Of a stretch of DNA of 64,000 nucleotides, positions 24,447 through 33,205 are shown in pieces (position 1 is the stretch's first letter; each line of letters opens with the position of its first letter). Source of the stretch: Synechococcus sp. M16.1. Lineage in GTDB: Bacteria > Cyanobacteriota > Cyanobacteriia > PCC-6307 > Cyanobiaceae. Location: assembly GCF_014279895.1 (NCBI RefSeq), contig NZ_CP047954.1, positions 2,046,001 to 2,110,000 of the forward strand, read 5' to 3'. The notes beneath the pieces were generated by a model. That model saw nothing but the letters and a program-made list of their open reading frames with translations, was not told where the DNA came from and searched no databases. The translations under genes were made by a program, and so were the position numbers.

Positions 24447-25334
24447 ATGGACTACGTCCTACCCAATGAGCTTGTCGACGGCATGATTGCCGCCGGCGGC
24501 AAAAAATCAACGGTCAGCGTGAAGAACCTGCTGATCCGTGGCTTTTACTCCGGGGCCATCCTTGGCCTGGCAGTGATCCTGGCCCTCACCGTGGGCATCA
24601 CCGTCAAAGCCCCCTTCGTGGGCTCGCTGCTGTTCCCCTTCGGCTTCGCCAGCATCGTGCTGTTCGGCATGGAGCTGGTGACCGGCAACTTCGCCCTGCT
24701 GCCGATGGCCACCTGGGCCGGCAAGAGCACCTGGGGTGCCACCTTCCGCAACTGGGTCTGGGTGTGGATCGGCAACTGGATCGGCACCGCCGTTGTGGCC
24801 GTGATCATGGCCATCAGCCTCACCAGCGGCACCATGGATGGCGCTGCTGACAACGTCGGCCCGCCGATCTGGGATCTCGTGGCCCAGAAAATCATGGCCC
24901 TCAATCAAATCAACGTTGAGAAGAAGTACGAGGCCCTGGGAAGCATGGGCTTCTTCCTCGCCTTCCTGCGCGGACTCGTGGCCAACTGGTTGGTTTGCCT
25001 GGGCGTGACCATGGCTCTGGTGAGCAAGAGCGTTCCCGGCAAGATCCTGGCCTGCTGGCTTCCGATCACCGCCTTCCAATCGATGGGCATGGAGCACATC
25101 GTGGTGAACCAGTTCCTCCACACCGCTGGCCCGATCCTCGGTTCAGGCGTCCCCTTCACCAAGGTGATCTTCTGGAACTTCCTGCCTGTCACCCTCGGCA
25201 ACATCGTGGGCGGCATGGTGTTCATCGGCATGCTCTTCTACAGCACCCATCGCACTCCGATGGATAACGTGCTGCCCACCGAGCACGATGAAAAGCTGGA
25301 GCGTGAGCTCGCTGCTGAACTGGGTGCCCGCTGA
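24447..25334 (+). CDS. focA: Formate/nitrite transporter family channel
   Basis: 295 aa from ATG at 24447 (MDYVLPNELVDGMIAAGG); a TTG 13 codons upstream is less likely. Six membrane segments. FNT signatures: FGMELVTGNFALLP, GLVANWLVCLG and FQSMGMEHIVVNQF with the conserved pore His. Its place directly after nirA argues for nitrite as the physiological substrate. An insertion of polar residues (LNQINVEKKYEALGS) lies between segments 3 and 4. Family is secure; FocA versus NirC-type selectivity is inferred from context. Confidence 0.92.
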   Translation: MDYVLPNELVDGMIAAGGKKSTVSVKNLLIRGFYSGAILGLAVILALTVGITVKAPFVGSLLFPFGFASIVLFGMELVTGNFALLPMATWAGKSTWGATFRNWVWVWIGNWIGTAVVAVIMAISLTSGTMDGAADNVGPPIWDLVAQKIMALNQINVEKKYEALGSMGFFLAFLRGLVANWLVCLGVTMALVSKSVPGKILACWLPITAFQSMGMEHIVVNQFLHTAGPILGSGVPFTKVIFWNFLPVTLGNIVGGMVFIGMLFYSTHRTPMDNVLPTEHDEKLERELAAELGAR

Positions 25335-25341
25335 TCCATCC

Positions 25342-26064
25342 ATGAACGACGAAGCCGTTCTCTGGGAACGGCTCGCCCGATCTCGACGCGCTCCTTTGGA
25401 GCCCGCTTGGCTGGGGGAGGTCTACTCCCCCAGCCTTTCTGTTGATCTGCGGCGAGCCCTCTGCGAAAAACTGGGGATGCAGGCCGAGCGCGGCTGGCCC
25501 GTGATCCAAGACCTCCTCGCTAATCACGGGGTTCTGCCCGATTTGGTGATGGCGGCAGGGCTCTGCCACCAGAGCGAAGCCCGCGATTGGTTGTTGGCTC
25601 AACTCGAGCAAACCTCAGACGATGAGGACGCCAACCTGATGGTGGTTCAGGCTCTCGCCTGCTGGGGTGCCGAAGTTCCCGAATCGGTGGTGGTGAATTG
25701 CCTGCATCACCCGGGCCAACTGCACCGACTTGCCGGCCTGCAACTGCTCAGCTTCCGATCCCATTGCCTCGACGACGGTGAACTGCTGCAGTTCTGCCAA
25801 GAGGTTTTGAATGATTTTCGCGATCCAGTTGTTGTGGCCGCCATTCGGGTTCTGCAACGCCGCGATGGCGTTTTGATCAGCGAAAAGCTGGCAGAGCTTT
25901 GTGGCAACGGTTCCCTGCCGGTTGCCGAGGCCGCCTTCCGCGCACTCGGTTGCATCGCCACACCTGCCAGTCAGCGCTGCCTGCTGGAGTTGAGCCAGGA
26001 GCTGAATGACGACGTTCGGCGGAAAATGGCCAGCACCCAACTGAGCCAACAATTCCGCCAATAA
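25342..26064 (+). CDS. HEAT-like helical repeat protein
   Basis: 240 aa from ATG at 25342, 7 bases after focA; the frame is open further upstream inside focA, which I disregard. The sequence is made of paired helices such as PVVVAAIRVLQRRDG and LPVAEAAFRALGCIATPAS, the pattern of HEAT / PBS-lyase-type repeats. No catalytic Cys or lyase-specific residues are evident. It is probably a scaffold or protein-interaction partner, co-transcribed with nirA and focA. The convergent cynS lies beyond a terminator hairpin. Confidence 0.7.
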   Translation: MNDEAVLWERLARSRRAPLEPAWLGEVYSPSLSVDLRRALCEKLGMQAERGWPVIQDLLANHGVLPDLVMAAGLCHQSEARDWLLAQLEQTSDDEDANLMVVQALACWGAEVPESVVVNCLHHPGQLHRLAGLQLLSFRSHCLDDGELLQFCQEVLNDFRDPVVVAAIRVLQRRDGVLISEKLAELCGNGSLPVAEAAFRALGCIATPASQRCLLELSQELNDDVRRKMASTQLSQQFRQ

Positions 26065-26088
26065 AAAAGCCCCGCGATTGCGGGGCTT
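26061..26088 (-). terminator. Terminator of cynS (possibly bidirectional)
   Basis: AAGCCCCGC, loop GATT, GCGGGGCTT (26067-26088). The A-run at 26063-26068 is a T-tract on the minus strand, so it fits best as the cynS terminator, 29 bases past its stop. The plus-strand side has only TTGATGTCTT and is a poorer terminator for the HEAT-like gene. Confidence 0.85.
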
Positions 26089-26116
26089 GATGTCTTCAAT
26101 CAAGACACTTGGTTGT

Positions 26117-26602
26117 TCACCACTTTTTGTAAGGCAGGAACTTGCCGCACATGGTGATTTTGACGCGATCACCTTTGGGATCCTCCACCTTGTCGACATC
26201 GAGTGTGAAGTCGATCGCGCTCATGATGCCGTCACCAAAATGCTCCTGGATCACATCCTTCAGGGGCATGCCATAGACCTGCATGATCTCGTAGAAGCGA
26301 TAGATCAAGGGATCAGTGGGGATCACCGGATCGAGGCTTCCCTTGGTGGGGAACTCCTGCAAAGCGGCGGTGATGGCTGGGTCAAGGGAGAGCAGCTCAG
26401 CCAGCTTTTCAGCCTCTTCTTTTGAAGCTGTGGCCTGTCCATAGAACAGGGAAGCAATCCAGACCTCATCGAGGCCCAGGGCTGCTTCCAGATCAGCAAA
26501 GCTCATGCCCTTGGCCTTCTTAGCAGCCATCAAGGTGGCGGTGACGGTCTCCTGGGAAGGAGCTGCCAACGACGGGGTCGAGGGAACAGCTGAAACAGTC
26601 AT
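26117..26602 (-). CDS. cynS: Cyanate hydratase (cyanase)
   Basis: 161 aa from ATG at 26602. The catalytic residues Arg102, Glu105 and Ser128 correspond to E. coli Arg96, Glu99 and Ser122 ([14 protein letters not shown] and [11 protein letters not shown]). The N-terminal helical domain has [18 protein letters not shown]; the C-terminus GKFLPYKKW is typical. Reaction: cyanate plus bicarbonate to CO2 and carbamate, which decays to ammonium and CO2. No cynABD transporter genes sit here, so cyanate entry must be by another route or from internal carbamoyl-phosphate decay. It has its own promoter region with an unusual palindrome. Confidence 0.96.
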   Translation of the reverse strand: MTVSAVPSTPSLAAPSQETVTATLMAAKKAKGMSFADLEAALGLDEVWIASLFYGQATASKEEAEKLAELLSLDPAITAALQEFPTKGSLDPVIPTDPLIYRFYEIMQVYGMPLKDVIQEHFGDGIMSAIDFTLDVDKVEDPKGDRVKITMCGKFLPYKKW

Positions 26603-26618
26603 GATTGAACGAAAAATT

Positions 26619-26656
26619 GTTATAGCCGCTTCAAAAACAGCGTTCCAAGCTGGAAC
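26619..26656 (-). promoter_or_regulatory. cynS promoter with overlapping palindrome
   Basis: On the minus strand TATAAC (26624-26619) is a good -10, about 17 bases before the ATG. At the -35 place lies the palindrome GTTCCA-AGC-TGGAAC (26642-26656), centred about 38 bases upstream of the probable start of transcription. It is not an NtcA box (9-base spacer, no GTA/TAC). The location suits a regulator that activates at or blocks the -35. Confidence 0.5.
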
Positions 26657-26797
26657 GTCTCAGCAGCAGAGAAACTGTTGCGCAAACGCTGACTGAACAA
26701 TGAAGCATCAACTACAAAACAACAGCCTGTTTTGAAGCAACAAGCACAGCCGACAGGCTCTTGATCGGGGAAATTTGTTTTACAGAAGAAATTTGCA

Positions 26798-26968
26798 ATG
26801 AGCCAATTCTTCCAATCGATGGCTACCCTGCTGCAGGCGCAATTCCTTGCACCAACCACTGCTCCCCAACTGATGCTGGAGCGGCTCTATTACGCCGAAG
26901 GACGCCACCACCCGCAGCACCCACGCCATGGCAGCTTCGAGGGGCTATCCCGGCTGAGCAGGCCCTGA
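26798..26968 (+). CDS. 56-aa small protein
   Basis: ATG at 26798 to TGA at 26968. The N-terminal half MSQFFQSMATLLQAQFLAPT, then APQLMLERLYYAEGR, is a helical amphipathic stretch; the tail is His/Pro/Arg-rich (HHPQHPRHGSFEGLS). The composition looks like small conserved proteins of marine picocyanobacteria, which is an impression from memory. It is divergent from cynS (195 bases between starts) and ends 6 bases before an exact NtcA-type palindrome. Confidence 0.55.
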   Translation: MSQFFQSMATLLQAQFLAPTTAPQLMLERLYYAEGRHHPQHPRHGSFEGLSRLSRP

Positions 26969-26974
26969 GGTTTC

Positions 26975-26988
26975 GTAGCAATTGCTAC
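26975..26988 (+). promoter_or_regulatory. Perfect NtcA-type palindrome upstream of the TrpD2-like gene
   Basis: GTAGCAATTGCTAC is GTA-N8-TAC and is a perfect 14-bp inverted repeat. It lies 53 bases before the TTG start at 27041, close to the -41 position expected for an NtcA-activated promoter with a short leader. The -10 is not clear. Confidence 0.65.
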
Positions 26989-27040
26989 CCCTGCCGGGTC
27001 AGTCGCTCCTGAAGACTGACACCAGCTTGAGGCCGGACCT

Positions 27041-28111
27041 TTGACGAGCGCAGTTCTCTCCGGCCGCGACCGCTTCAAGCAGCACCTGCGCAAGGTGGGA
27101 AGCGGTGAACACACCAGCAAAGGCATGAGTCGCGAGGAAGCGGCTGATGCCATGGAGCTGATGCTGCAGGGCGAAGCGACGCCCGCACAGATCGGCGCCT
27201 TCCTGATTGCCCATCGCATCCGACGGCCCGAACCTCAGGAACTCACTGGGATGCTCGACACCTACCGAGCCCGCGGCCCGGTGCTGCAATCCACTGCTGG
27301 CAGTCGAGCACCGTTGTGTTTCGGCATGCCCTACGACGGGCGCACGCGCACAGCGCCGATTTACCCGCTCACCGCGTTGGTGCTGCTGGCCTGTGGTCAG
27401 CCGGTGGTTCTGCAGGGCGGTGAGCGGATGCCGATCAAATACGGCGTCACCGCTGTTGATCTGTTCCGCCTTCTCGATCTCAACCTCACAGGTCTGCCGA
27501 TCAGCGCCGTTGCAGACGGGTTCCAGCAGAACGGCTTCGCCCTGATTCACCAGCCGGATCATTTCCCCATCGCGGAAACCCTGATCGGCTACCGCGAAGA
27601 ACTGGGCAAGCGTCCCCCGGTTGCCAGCCTGGAACTGCTCTGGACACCCCACCAAGGCGACCACCTCCTTGTGAGTGGCTTTGTCCACCCACCAACAGAA
27701 GCCCGCGCCTGGGAAGCCCTCAAGCAAGCCGGCGAAACCGATGTTCTCACCGTGAAGGGGTTGGAAGGAGGCACCGACCTGCCCATCGGTCGAGCCTGCA
27801 TCACGGCCCGGGTGCGGAACGGCAAAGCGGAGCGATTGATCCTGCACCCCCGTGACCATGGCTGTCACGACGCCGACGTGGAATGGGCTGACGACACCAC
27901 CTGGGCTGAGCAGGCACGAAACGCCCTTCAGAACAAAGGCCCTCTCTGCGACGCCCTGCGCTGGAACGCCGGCGCCTATCTGTGGTTCGCCGGCTGCAGT
28001 GATTCCCTGGAACAGGGCATTCAGCGGGCAGCGTCCGTTCTGGAGACGGGCCAGGCCCAAGCCCAGCTTGATCAACTCTGCGCTTGGCGAAGCAGCTTGG
28101 CCATCCGATAG
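27041..28111 (+). CDS. Anthranilate phosphoribosyltransferase-like protein (TrpD2/YbiB type)
   Basis: 356 aa with a TTG start at 27041; the next in-frame ATG is at 27125 (MSREEAADAM). The N-terminal helical domain with EAADAMELMLQGEATPAQIGAFLIAHR is the TrpD/nucleoside-phosphorylase type. The usual TrpD KHGNR and GTGGD loops are replaced by CFGMPYDGRTRTAPI and GGERMPIKYG, which places it in the TrpD2 branch, whose members do not make anthranilate ribotide and in E. coli (YbiB) bind nucleic acid. It may be controlled by NtcA. The 3' end overlaps the GNAT gene by 40 bases. Confidence 0.75.
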   Translation: MTSAVLSGRDRFKQHLRKVGSGEHTSKGMSREEAADAMELMLQGEATPAQIGAFLIAHRIRRPEPQELTGMLDTYRARGPVLQSTAGSRAPLCFGMPYDGRTRTAPIYPLTALVLLACGQPVVLQGGERMPIKYGVTAVDLFRLLDLNLTGLPISAVADGFQQNGFALIHQPDHFPIAETLIGYREELGKRPPVASLELLWTPHQGDHLLVSGFVHPPTEARAWEALKQAGETDVLTVKGLEGGTDLPIGRACITARVRNGKAERLILHPRDHGCHDADVEWADDTTWAEQARNALQNKGPLCDALRWNAGAYLWFAGCSDSLEQGIQRAASVLETGQAQAQLDQLCAWRSSLAIR

Positions 28112-28539
28112 CGCTCGAACGGAACGCCTCCAATCAGGATCGTCTCCGGCGCTTCCACACACCAGCCCCGTCTCTCCAGCAACGGTCGGCTGAACTGGCT
28201 GGCCTCCGTTCGTAATTGTTGAACGCCGGATGCCAGCGCATCCGCCTCAATCCGGTTCAGGAGGGCACTGCCATGCCCCCGCCTCGAGGCACAACCACGG
28301 CAGTAAAGCAACGAGAGACGATCTTCCGGATGGCGGATCGCAAAGGCCGAACCATCGGTGGTGAGCCATCCCGAGCCCTCCCGAAAACTCGCATCAAGCA
28401 CGCCGGGCAACCAAGCCAAGGCCGCCCAAGCCCTGACTTGTTCATCTGAATAAAGGAGAGGAGCCTGAGATTCGATCGCATCGGCATAGATCTCCCGCAA
28501 CAGCGGTTGATCCTCCGGAGCGATCGGACGCAAAGCCAT
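28072..28539 (-). CDS. GNAT-family N-acetyltransferase
   Basis: 155 aa from ATG at 28539 (MALRPIAPEDQPLLREIY). The central LSLLYCRGCASRRGHGSALLNRIEADAL is the acetyl-CoA binding strand-loop-helix (pattern R-x-x-G-x-G/A). The C-terminus AEPxxLERRGWCVEAPE-like region (LLERRGW) matches the GNAT motif B. Acceptor unknown. It is convergent with the TrpD2-like gene (40-base overlap) and divergent from the MFS gene by only 18 bases. Confidence 0.8.
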   Translation of the reverse strand: MALRPIAPEDQPLLREIYADAIESQAPLLYSDEQVRAWAALAWLPGVLDASFREGSGWLTTDGSAFAIRHPEDRLSLLYCRGCASRRGHGSALLNRIEADALASGVQQLRTEASQFSRPLLERRGWCVEAPETILIGGVPFERYRMAKLLRQAQS

Positions 28540-28557
28540 GGAGCCGCCTGTGGGAAT

Positions 28558-29826
28558 GTGAGTCTCTCCTGCGTGGCGGCAAGCTTGCAGCGTCTTCGGA
28601 TTCCCACACTGCTCAGCGCGTTTCTCACGCTGCTCAACGACCGGCTCAGCGAAAGCATTGTTTTTCCGCTGTTGCCCTTTCTGCTGGCCCAGTTCGCCCC
28701 AGACGGACGAACCCTGGGACTGTTGGCGGGAAGCTATGCCCTGGCGCAGTTCCTGGTCACGCCCTTGATCGGAGCGCTCAGTGATCGCTACGGCCGCCGC
28801 CCCGTGATCAGCATCTGCGTCGCAGGATCCGTCGTGGGGCTCGGCCTGTTTGCCGTGACGGTTTCACTGCCTTGGCCAAGCCAAAGCCTGCTGCCCCTGC
28901 TGTTGCTGTTCGCAGCACGGATCATTGACGGCATCAGTGGCGGTACGGCAGCAACAGCCAGCGCCGTACTCGCCGACATCACTCCTCCGGAGAAGCGAGC
29001 CCGTGCCTTCGGCTTGATCGGCGTGGCCTTTGGCTTGGGGTTCATCCTTGGCCCCTTCGTTGGCGGGCAACTGGCCCGGGTGGCCGTGTCCCTTCCCGTT
29101 TGGGTGGCCACAGGCTTCGCTGCACTCAACCTCTTGGTGGTGCTCAATCTGCTGCCGGAAACCCATCCCCAGGAGTCCCGCAAAAGTCTGCCCAGAAAAC
29201 GCGACCTCAATCCGTTTGCACGGCTGAGCCAGGTGCTGATGAACCCCAGCGTGGGGCGACTGTGCGGAGCTTTTTTCCTCTTCTTCCTGGCCTTCAACGG
29301 CTTCACCGCCATCCTGGTGCTCTATTTCAAGCAGCGCTTCGGCTGGGGCCCTGAGCTCGCCACCACTGCCTTCCTGGTGGTGGGGGTGGTCGCCACCGTG
29401 GTGCAAGGGGGGCTGATCGGGCCGCTGGTGAAACGGTTCGGCGAATGGCGTCTGACCTTGCTGGGCCTGGGCCTTGTGATCATTGGATGCCTGCTGATCC
29501 CCAGCGTCGGCGCATCCGATCGGGCCGGTGCCATCTTCACCGCCGTCGGCATCCTGGCCCTGGGCACCGGCTTGGTGACACCAAGCCTGCGCAGCCTGGT
29601 GTCACGGCGCCTGGGTCGGGAGGGGCAAGGCAGCGCCCTCGGCAGCCTTCAAGCCCTGCAGAGTTTGGGCAGTTTCCTCGGCCCTCCCCTGGCGGGATTC
29701 AGCTACGACCTGCTTGGTCCAGTGAGCCCGTTTGCGGCTGCGGCAACCATGCTGGTGATCGTGATCGGCCTGGTGGCCGGCAGCCCTCTGCCGGACATCT
29801 CCGACACACAACCAAGCCAGTCCTGA
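28558..29826 (+). CDS. MFS transporter, TetA-like drug/metabolite exporter
   Basis: 422 aa from GTG at 28558 (VSLSCVAASLQRLRIPTLL); the frame is open to 28507 but the extra part overlaps the divergent GNAT gene. Twelve membrane segments. GALSDRYGRRPV is the MFS motif A, and GGTAATASAVLADITPPEKRARAFGLIG is the motif found in the tetracycline-efflux-like (DHA1) branch. Substrate unknown. It ends 45 bases before ppk. Confidence 0.85.
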   Translation: MSLSCVAASLQRLRIPTLLSAFLTLLNDRLSESIVFPLLPFLLAQFAPDGRTLGLLAGSYALAQFLVTPLIGALSDRYGRRPVISICVAGSVVGLGLFAVTVSLPWPSQSLLPLLLLFAARIIDGISGGTAATASAVLADITPPEKRARAFGLIGVAFGLGFILGPFVGGQLARVAVSLPVWVATGFAALNLLVVLNLLPETHPQESRKSLPRKRDLNPFARLSQVLMNPSVGRLCGAFFLFFLAFNGFTAILVLYFKQRFGWGPELATTAFLVVGVVATVVQGGLIGPLVKRFGEWRLTLLGLGLVIIGCLLIPSVGASDRAGAIFTAVGILALGTGLVTPSLRSLVSRRLGREGQGSALGSLQALQSLGSFLGPPLAGFSYDLLGPVSPFAAAATMLVIVIGLVAGSPLPDISDTQPSQS

Positions 29827-29871
29827 TTGCTACGTTTCGGCTAACGACACCAGCGCCGAGCCGTTCAGCCC

Positions 29872-32010
29872 ATGTGCGCAGCAGCCTTAGCCCCGGAGCA
29901 CTACATCAACCGGGAGCTGAGCTGGATCGCCTTCAACGAAAGGGTGCTGGCCCAGGCCCTGGATCCGCGCACACCTCTGCTCGATCAAGCCAAGTTCAGC
30001 GCCATCTTCAGCAACAACCTCGACGAATTCTTCATGGTTCGCGTGGCGTCACTGAAGTCTCAGGTGGAGGCGGGCGTCAGCAAGCCAAGTGAGGATGGCA
30101 AATCACCCTTGGAGCAGCTTCTGGCGATCCGGGAACGGCTGATTCCCCTGCTGCGAGAGCAACAGGTGCATTACCGCCAGCACCTGAGGCCGAAGCTGCT
30201 GGAACACAAGGTTGAGCTGCTCGATTACAGACAGCTGAACGACGACCAACGACAGTGGGTTGACGACACCTTCCAGACCTCGGTGTTTCCGGTGCTCACA
30301 CCGCTGGCTGTGGACCCCGCCCATCCGTTCCCCTTCGTCAGCAACCTGAGCCTCAACGTTGCGGCCGTGGTTGTTGATCCGGAAACAGGGCAACGGCAAT
30401 TTGCCCGGGTGAAAGTTCCCCAGAAAAATCTGCCTCGCTTCATCGCCATCCCCTCGAATCTGAGCGGCCAGGAGCACAAACCCGTTCACACCGCCATCGC
30501 CCTCGAGCAGGTGATCGCCTTCAACCTGAAGGAGCTGTTCCCTGGCATGACGATCGAGGGGCACTACTTCTTCCGCGTGACGCGGGATGCGGATCTGGAA
30601 CTGAGGGATCTGGAAGCCGATGACCTGATGCTGGCCCTGGAACAAGGACTGCGAAAGCGGCGCATGGGCGGTGAGGTGGTGCGTCTCGAGGTGCCCAACG
30701 AAATGCCTCAGGACGTGGTGGAGATGCTGATGACAGGACTCAGCGTTGAAGAGGAAGACCTCTATGTGATCGATGGCCCCCTGGGCCTGGACGACCTGCT
30801 CAGCCTCACCGCACTACCGCTGCCGAAACTCAAGAGCCAAAGCCACGGAGGCCAGACACCGACGGTGCTAGCCCGCAGTCAGCAACACCTGCTGGACGAG
30901 GGAGCAATCAAGCCGGATGAGTTCAGATCGATCTTCTCGGTGATTCGCCGTCAGGACATCCTTCTGCACCATCCCTATGACCTCTTCTCGACAACCGTCG
31001 AAGAGTTCATCAACCAGGCAGCGGACGATCCCCAGGTGATGGGCATCAAGATGACGCTCTACCGCACCTCCAAAGACTCGCCGATCATCGCGGCACTGAT
31101 CCGTGCCGCCGAAAACGGCAAGCAGGTGATGGCACTGGTGGAATTGAAAGCACGATTTGACGAAGACAACAACATCCAATGGGCCCGGCACCTGGAGCAA
31201 TCCGGAGTGCATGTGGTCTACGGGGTGCTGGGGCTGAAAACCCACACCAAGATTGTTCTGGTGGTGCGCAAGGAGAAAGACAAGCTGCAGAGCTATGCGC
31301 ACATCGGCACGGGCAACTACAACTCCAAAACCTCCAAGCTCTACACCGACCTGGGCCTGCTCACAGCCAACCAGGAACTGGGTCAAGACCTGGTGGAACT
31401 GTTCAATTACCTCACCGGTTTTTCCAAGCAGCAAAGTTTTCGTCGCCTGCTCGTAGCCCCCGTCACCCTGCGGAAAGGCATGGAGCTGTTGATCCGCCGC
31501 GAAATTGAACATGCTCAGCAGGGCCGAGAGGCCGTGATCCGAGCCAAGATGAATTCCCTGGTGGACCCAACGATCATTGCGCTTCTTTATGAAGCCTCCC
31601 AAGCCGGAGTGACGATCGAATTGATCATTCGTGGCATGTGCAGCCTCTATCCCGGTTGTGAAGGACTGAGTGAAAACATTCGTGTGATCAGCATCATCGG
31701 CCCATTCCTGGAACACTCGAGAATCTTTTCCTTCGCCAACGGCGGCTCACCGGAGGTGTACATCGGCAGTGCCGACTGGATGAGCCGCAACCTCGACCGC
31801 CGCATTGAAGCAGTCACACCGATCGAAGACCCCGAGCATCGCCAGAAACTGGAACGCCTGCTGCAGCTTTACTTGAATGACAACCAGGCCGCCTGGGACA
31901 TGCAGAGCGACGGCACATTTGTGCAGCGCAAACCCGAAAACGACACCTCGAAACGCAATTCCCAGATTCAATTGATCAAGGAATGGAGCAACGGCATCCA
32001 ATCCTTGTGA
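29872..32010 (+). CDS. ppk: Polyphosphate kinase 1
   Basis: 712 aa. The N-terminal YINRELSWIAFNERVLAQA, DEFFMVRVASL, and central DILLHHPYDLF and PQVMGIKMTLYR are PPK1 blocks. The phospho-accepting His lies in LKTHTKIVLVVRK, and AHIGTGNYNSKTSKLYTDLGL and SADWMSRNLDRRIE complete the catalytic phospholipase-D-like domains. It builds polyphosphate from ATP reversibly; polyphosphate is a major phosphorus store in marine cyanobacteria. The chain ends IKEWSNGIQSL. Followed by a 200-base gap. Confidence 0.97.
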   Translation: MCAAALAPEHYINRELSWIAFNERVLAQALDPRTPLLDQAKFSAIFSNNLDEFFMVRVASLKSQVEAGVSKPSEDGKSPLEQLLAIRERLIPLLREQQVHYRQHLRPKLLEHKVELLDYRQLNDDQRQWVDDTFQTSVFPVLTPLAVDPAHPFPFVSNLSLNVAAVVVDPETGQRQFARVKVPQKNLPRFIAIPSNLSGQEHKPVHTAIALEQVIAFNLKELFPGMTIEGHYFFRVTRDADLELRDLEADDLMLALEQGLRKRRMGGEVVRLEVPNEMPQDVVEMLMTGLSVEEEDLYVIDGPLGLDDLLSLTALPLPKLKSQSHGGQTPTVLARSQQHLLDEGAIKPDEFRSIFSVIRRQDILLHHPYDLFSTTVEEFINQAADDPQVMGIKMTLYRTSKDSPIIAALIRAAENGKQVMALVELKARFDEDNNIQWARHLEQSGVHVVYGVLGLKTHTKIVLVVRKEKDKLQSYAHIGTGNYNSKTSKLYTDLGLLTANQELGQDLVELFNYLTGFSKQQSFRRLLVAPVTLRKGMELLIRREIEHAQQGREAVIRAKMNSLVDPTIIALLYEASQAGVTIELIIRGMCSLYPGCEGLSENIRVISIIGPFLEHSRIFSFANGGSPEVYIGSADWMSRNLDRRIEAVTPIEDPEHRQKLERLLQLYLNDNQAAWDMQSDGTFVQRKPENDTSKRNSQIQLIKEWSNGIQSL

Positions 32011-32210
32011 TTCTTTTGGTTTTCAAAGGAATTGCGTCTGTGACGTCCGATACAACATTCCTTCAAAAACAAACTTGAAGCCGCCACGATCACAGCCAAA
32101 TCAGTTGTTTTGAAAGCCCAAAGATTCAGCTCCTGAAATTCTTTCGATTCGAAACAGTCAGCACTGTTGCCTGGTGCTAAGTTCAGCCCAAATTCATTCA
32201 GGAGACCAGG
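32011..32210 (+). promoter_or_regulatory. ppk-sigma factor gap with hairpin and probable promoter
   Basis: This AT-richer gap holds CTTCAA-N8-TTGAAG (about 32063-32082), a 6-bp hairpin without a T-run. TAAGTT at 32178-32183, preceded by TG, is a probable extended -10 for the sigma gene. AGGAGACC at about 32200-32208 overlaps the ribosome binding region. No ORF is convincing. Confidence 0.4.
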
Positions 32211-32213
32211 GTG

Positions 32214-33200
32214 ATGGGGATCCCTCTGGAATCTTCCGGCACGACAAAACAGTCGTCCCGGAAGGAACCTGCGTTGCCGTCCACCGGACGTCGACCATCG
32301 ACTCGACAAGGAGGGCGGCTTGCCACCGACTCCATCGGTTTTTATCTGAGCAGCATCGGACGTATCCCCTTGCTGACGGCAGCTGAAGAAATCGAACTTG
32401 CACACCATGTGCAAGCGATGAAGCAACTTCAGGAGTTACCGGAAGAGGAGCTGACCTCCCGGCATCGCCACAAGATCCGCATGGGCAAACGGGCCCGCGA
32501 CAGGATGATGGCCGCCAACCTCCGCCTCGTGGTGAGCGTGGCGAAGAAATATCAGAACCAGGGCCTAGAGCTGCTCGATCTGGTTCAAGAAGGTGCCATC
32601 GGCCTGGAGCGAGCGGTCGACAAGTTCGACCCCGCCATGGGCTACAAATTTTCCACCTATGCCTACTGGTGGATTCGCCAAGGCATGACGCGGGCCATCG
32701 ACAACAGCGCCCGCACCATTCGCCTGCCGATCCACATCAGCGAAAAGCTCTCCAAGATGCGACGCATCTCCCGGGAGCTGTCCCACCGCTTCGGTCGTCA
32801 ACCGAATCGGCTTGAGTTGGCGAGTGCCATGGGCATCGAGCCCCGGGAACTGGAGGATCTGATCTCCCAGAGCGCACCTTGTGCATCCCTCGATGCCCAT
32901 GCCCGTGGCGAGGAAGATCGCAGCACCCTGGGTGAACTGATCCCGGATCCCAACGGTGAAGAACCGATGGAGGGGATGGATCGCAGCATCCAGAAGGAAC
33001 ATCTGGGGGGCTGGCTCTCGCAGTTGAACGAGCGCGAACAGAAAATTCTGAAGTTGCGGTTCGGTCTTGGTGGTGAAGAGCCTCTGACCCTTGCCGAGAT
33101 CGGTCGTCAGATCAATGTGTCGCGTGAGCGCGTCCGACAGCTGGAGGCCAAAGCGATTCTCAAGCTGCGCGCCATGACCAACCACCAACAAGCCGCCTAA
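32214..33200 (+). CDS. Group 2 RNA polymerase sigma-70 factor
   Basis: 328 aa from ATG at 32214 (a GTG lies directly before). It lacks the long region 1.1 of the primary sigma factor. Region 1.2 is SIGFYLSSIGRIPLLTAAEEIELAHHV. Region 2 has NLRLVVSVAKKYQNQGLELLDLVQEGAIGLERAVDKFD and YKFSTYAYWWIRQGMTRAI for -10 contact. Region 3 is PIHISEKLSKMRRISREL, and region 4.2 is LAEIGRQINVSRERVRQLEAKAI. It is therefore a SigB/SigD-type non-essential sigma. Which stress it serves cannot be read from sequence. It is followed 5 bases later by the phytol-kinase-like gene. Confidence 0.93.
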   Translation: MGIPLESSGTTKQSSRKEPALPSTGRRPSTRQGGRLATDSIGFYLSSIGRIPLLTAAEEIELAHHVQAMKQLQELPEEELTSRHRHKIRMGKRARDRMMAANLRLVVSVAKKYQNQGLELLDLVQEGAIGLERAVDKFDPAMGYKFSTYAYWWIRQGMTRAIDNSARTIRLPIHISEKLSKMRRISRELSHRFGRQPNRLELASAMGIEPRELEDLISQSAPCASLDAHARGEEDRSTLGELIPDPNGEEPMEGMDRSIQKEHLGGWLSQLNEREQKILKLRFGLGGEEPLTLAEIGRQINVSRERVRQLEAKAILKLRAMTNHQQAA

Positions 33201-33205
33201 GCCAC

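Noticed and set aside
26761-27012. 83-codon frame overlapping the 56-aa gene
   Set aside because: TTG start, Pro/Arg-rich chance translation, and the overlapping 56-aa frame has normal codon use.
30868-31716. 282-codon minus frame opposite ppk
   Set aside because: Shadow of ppk.
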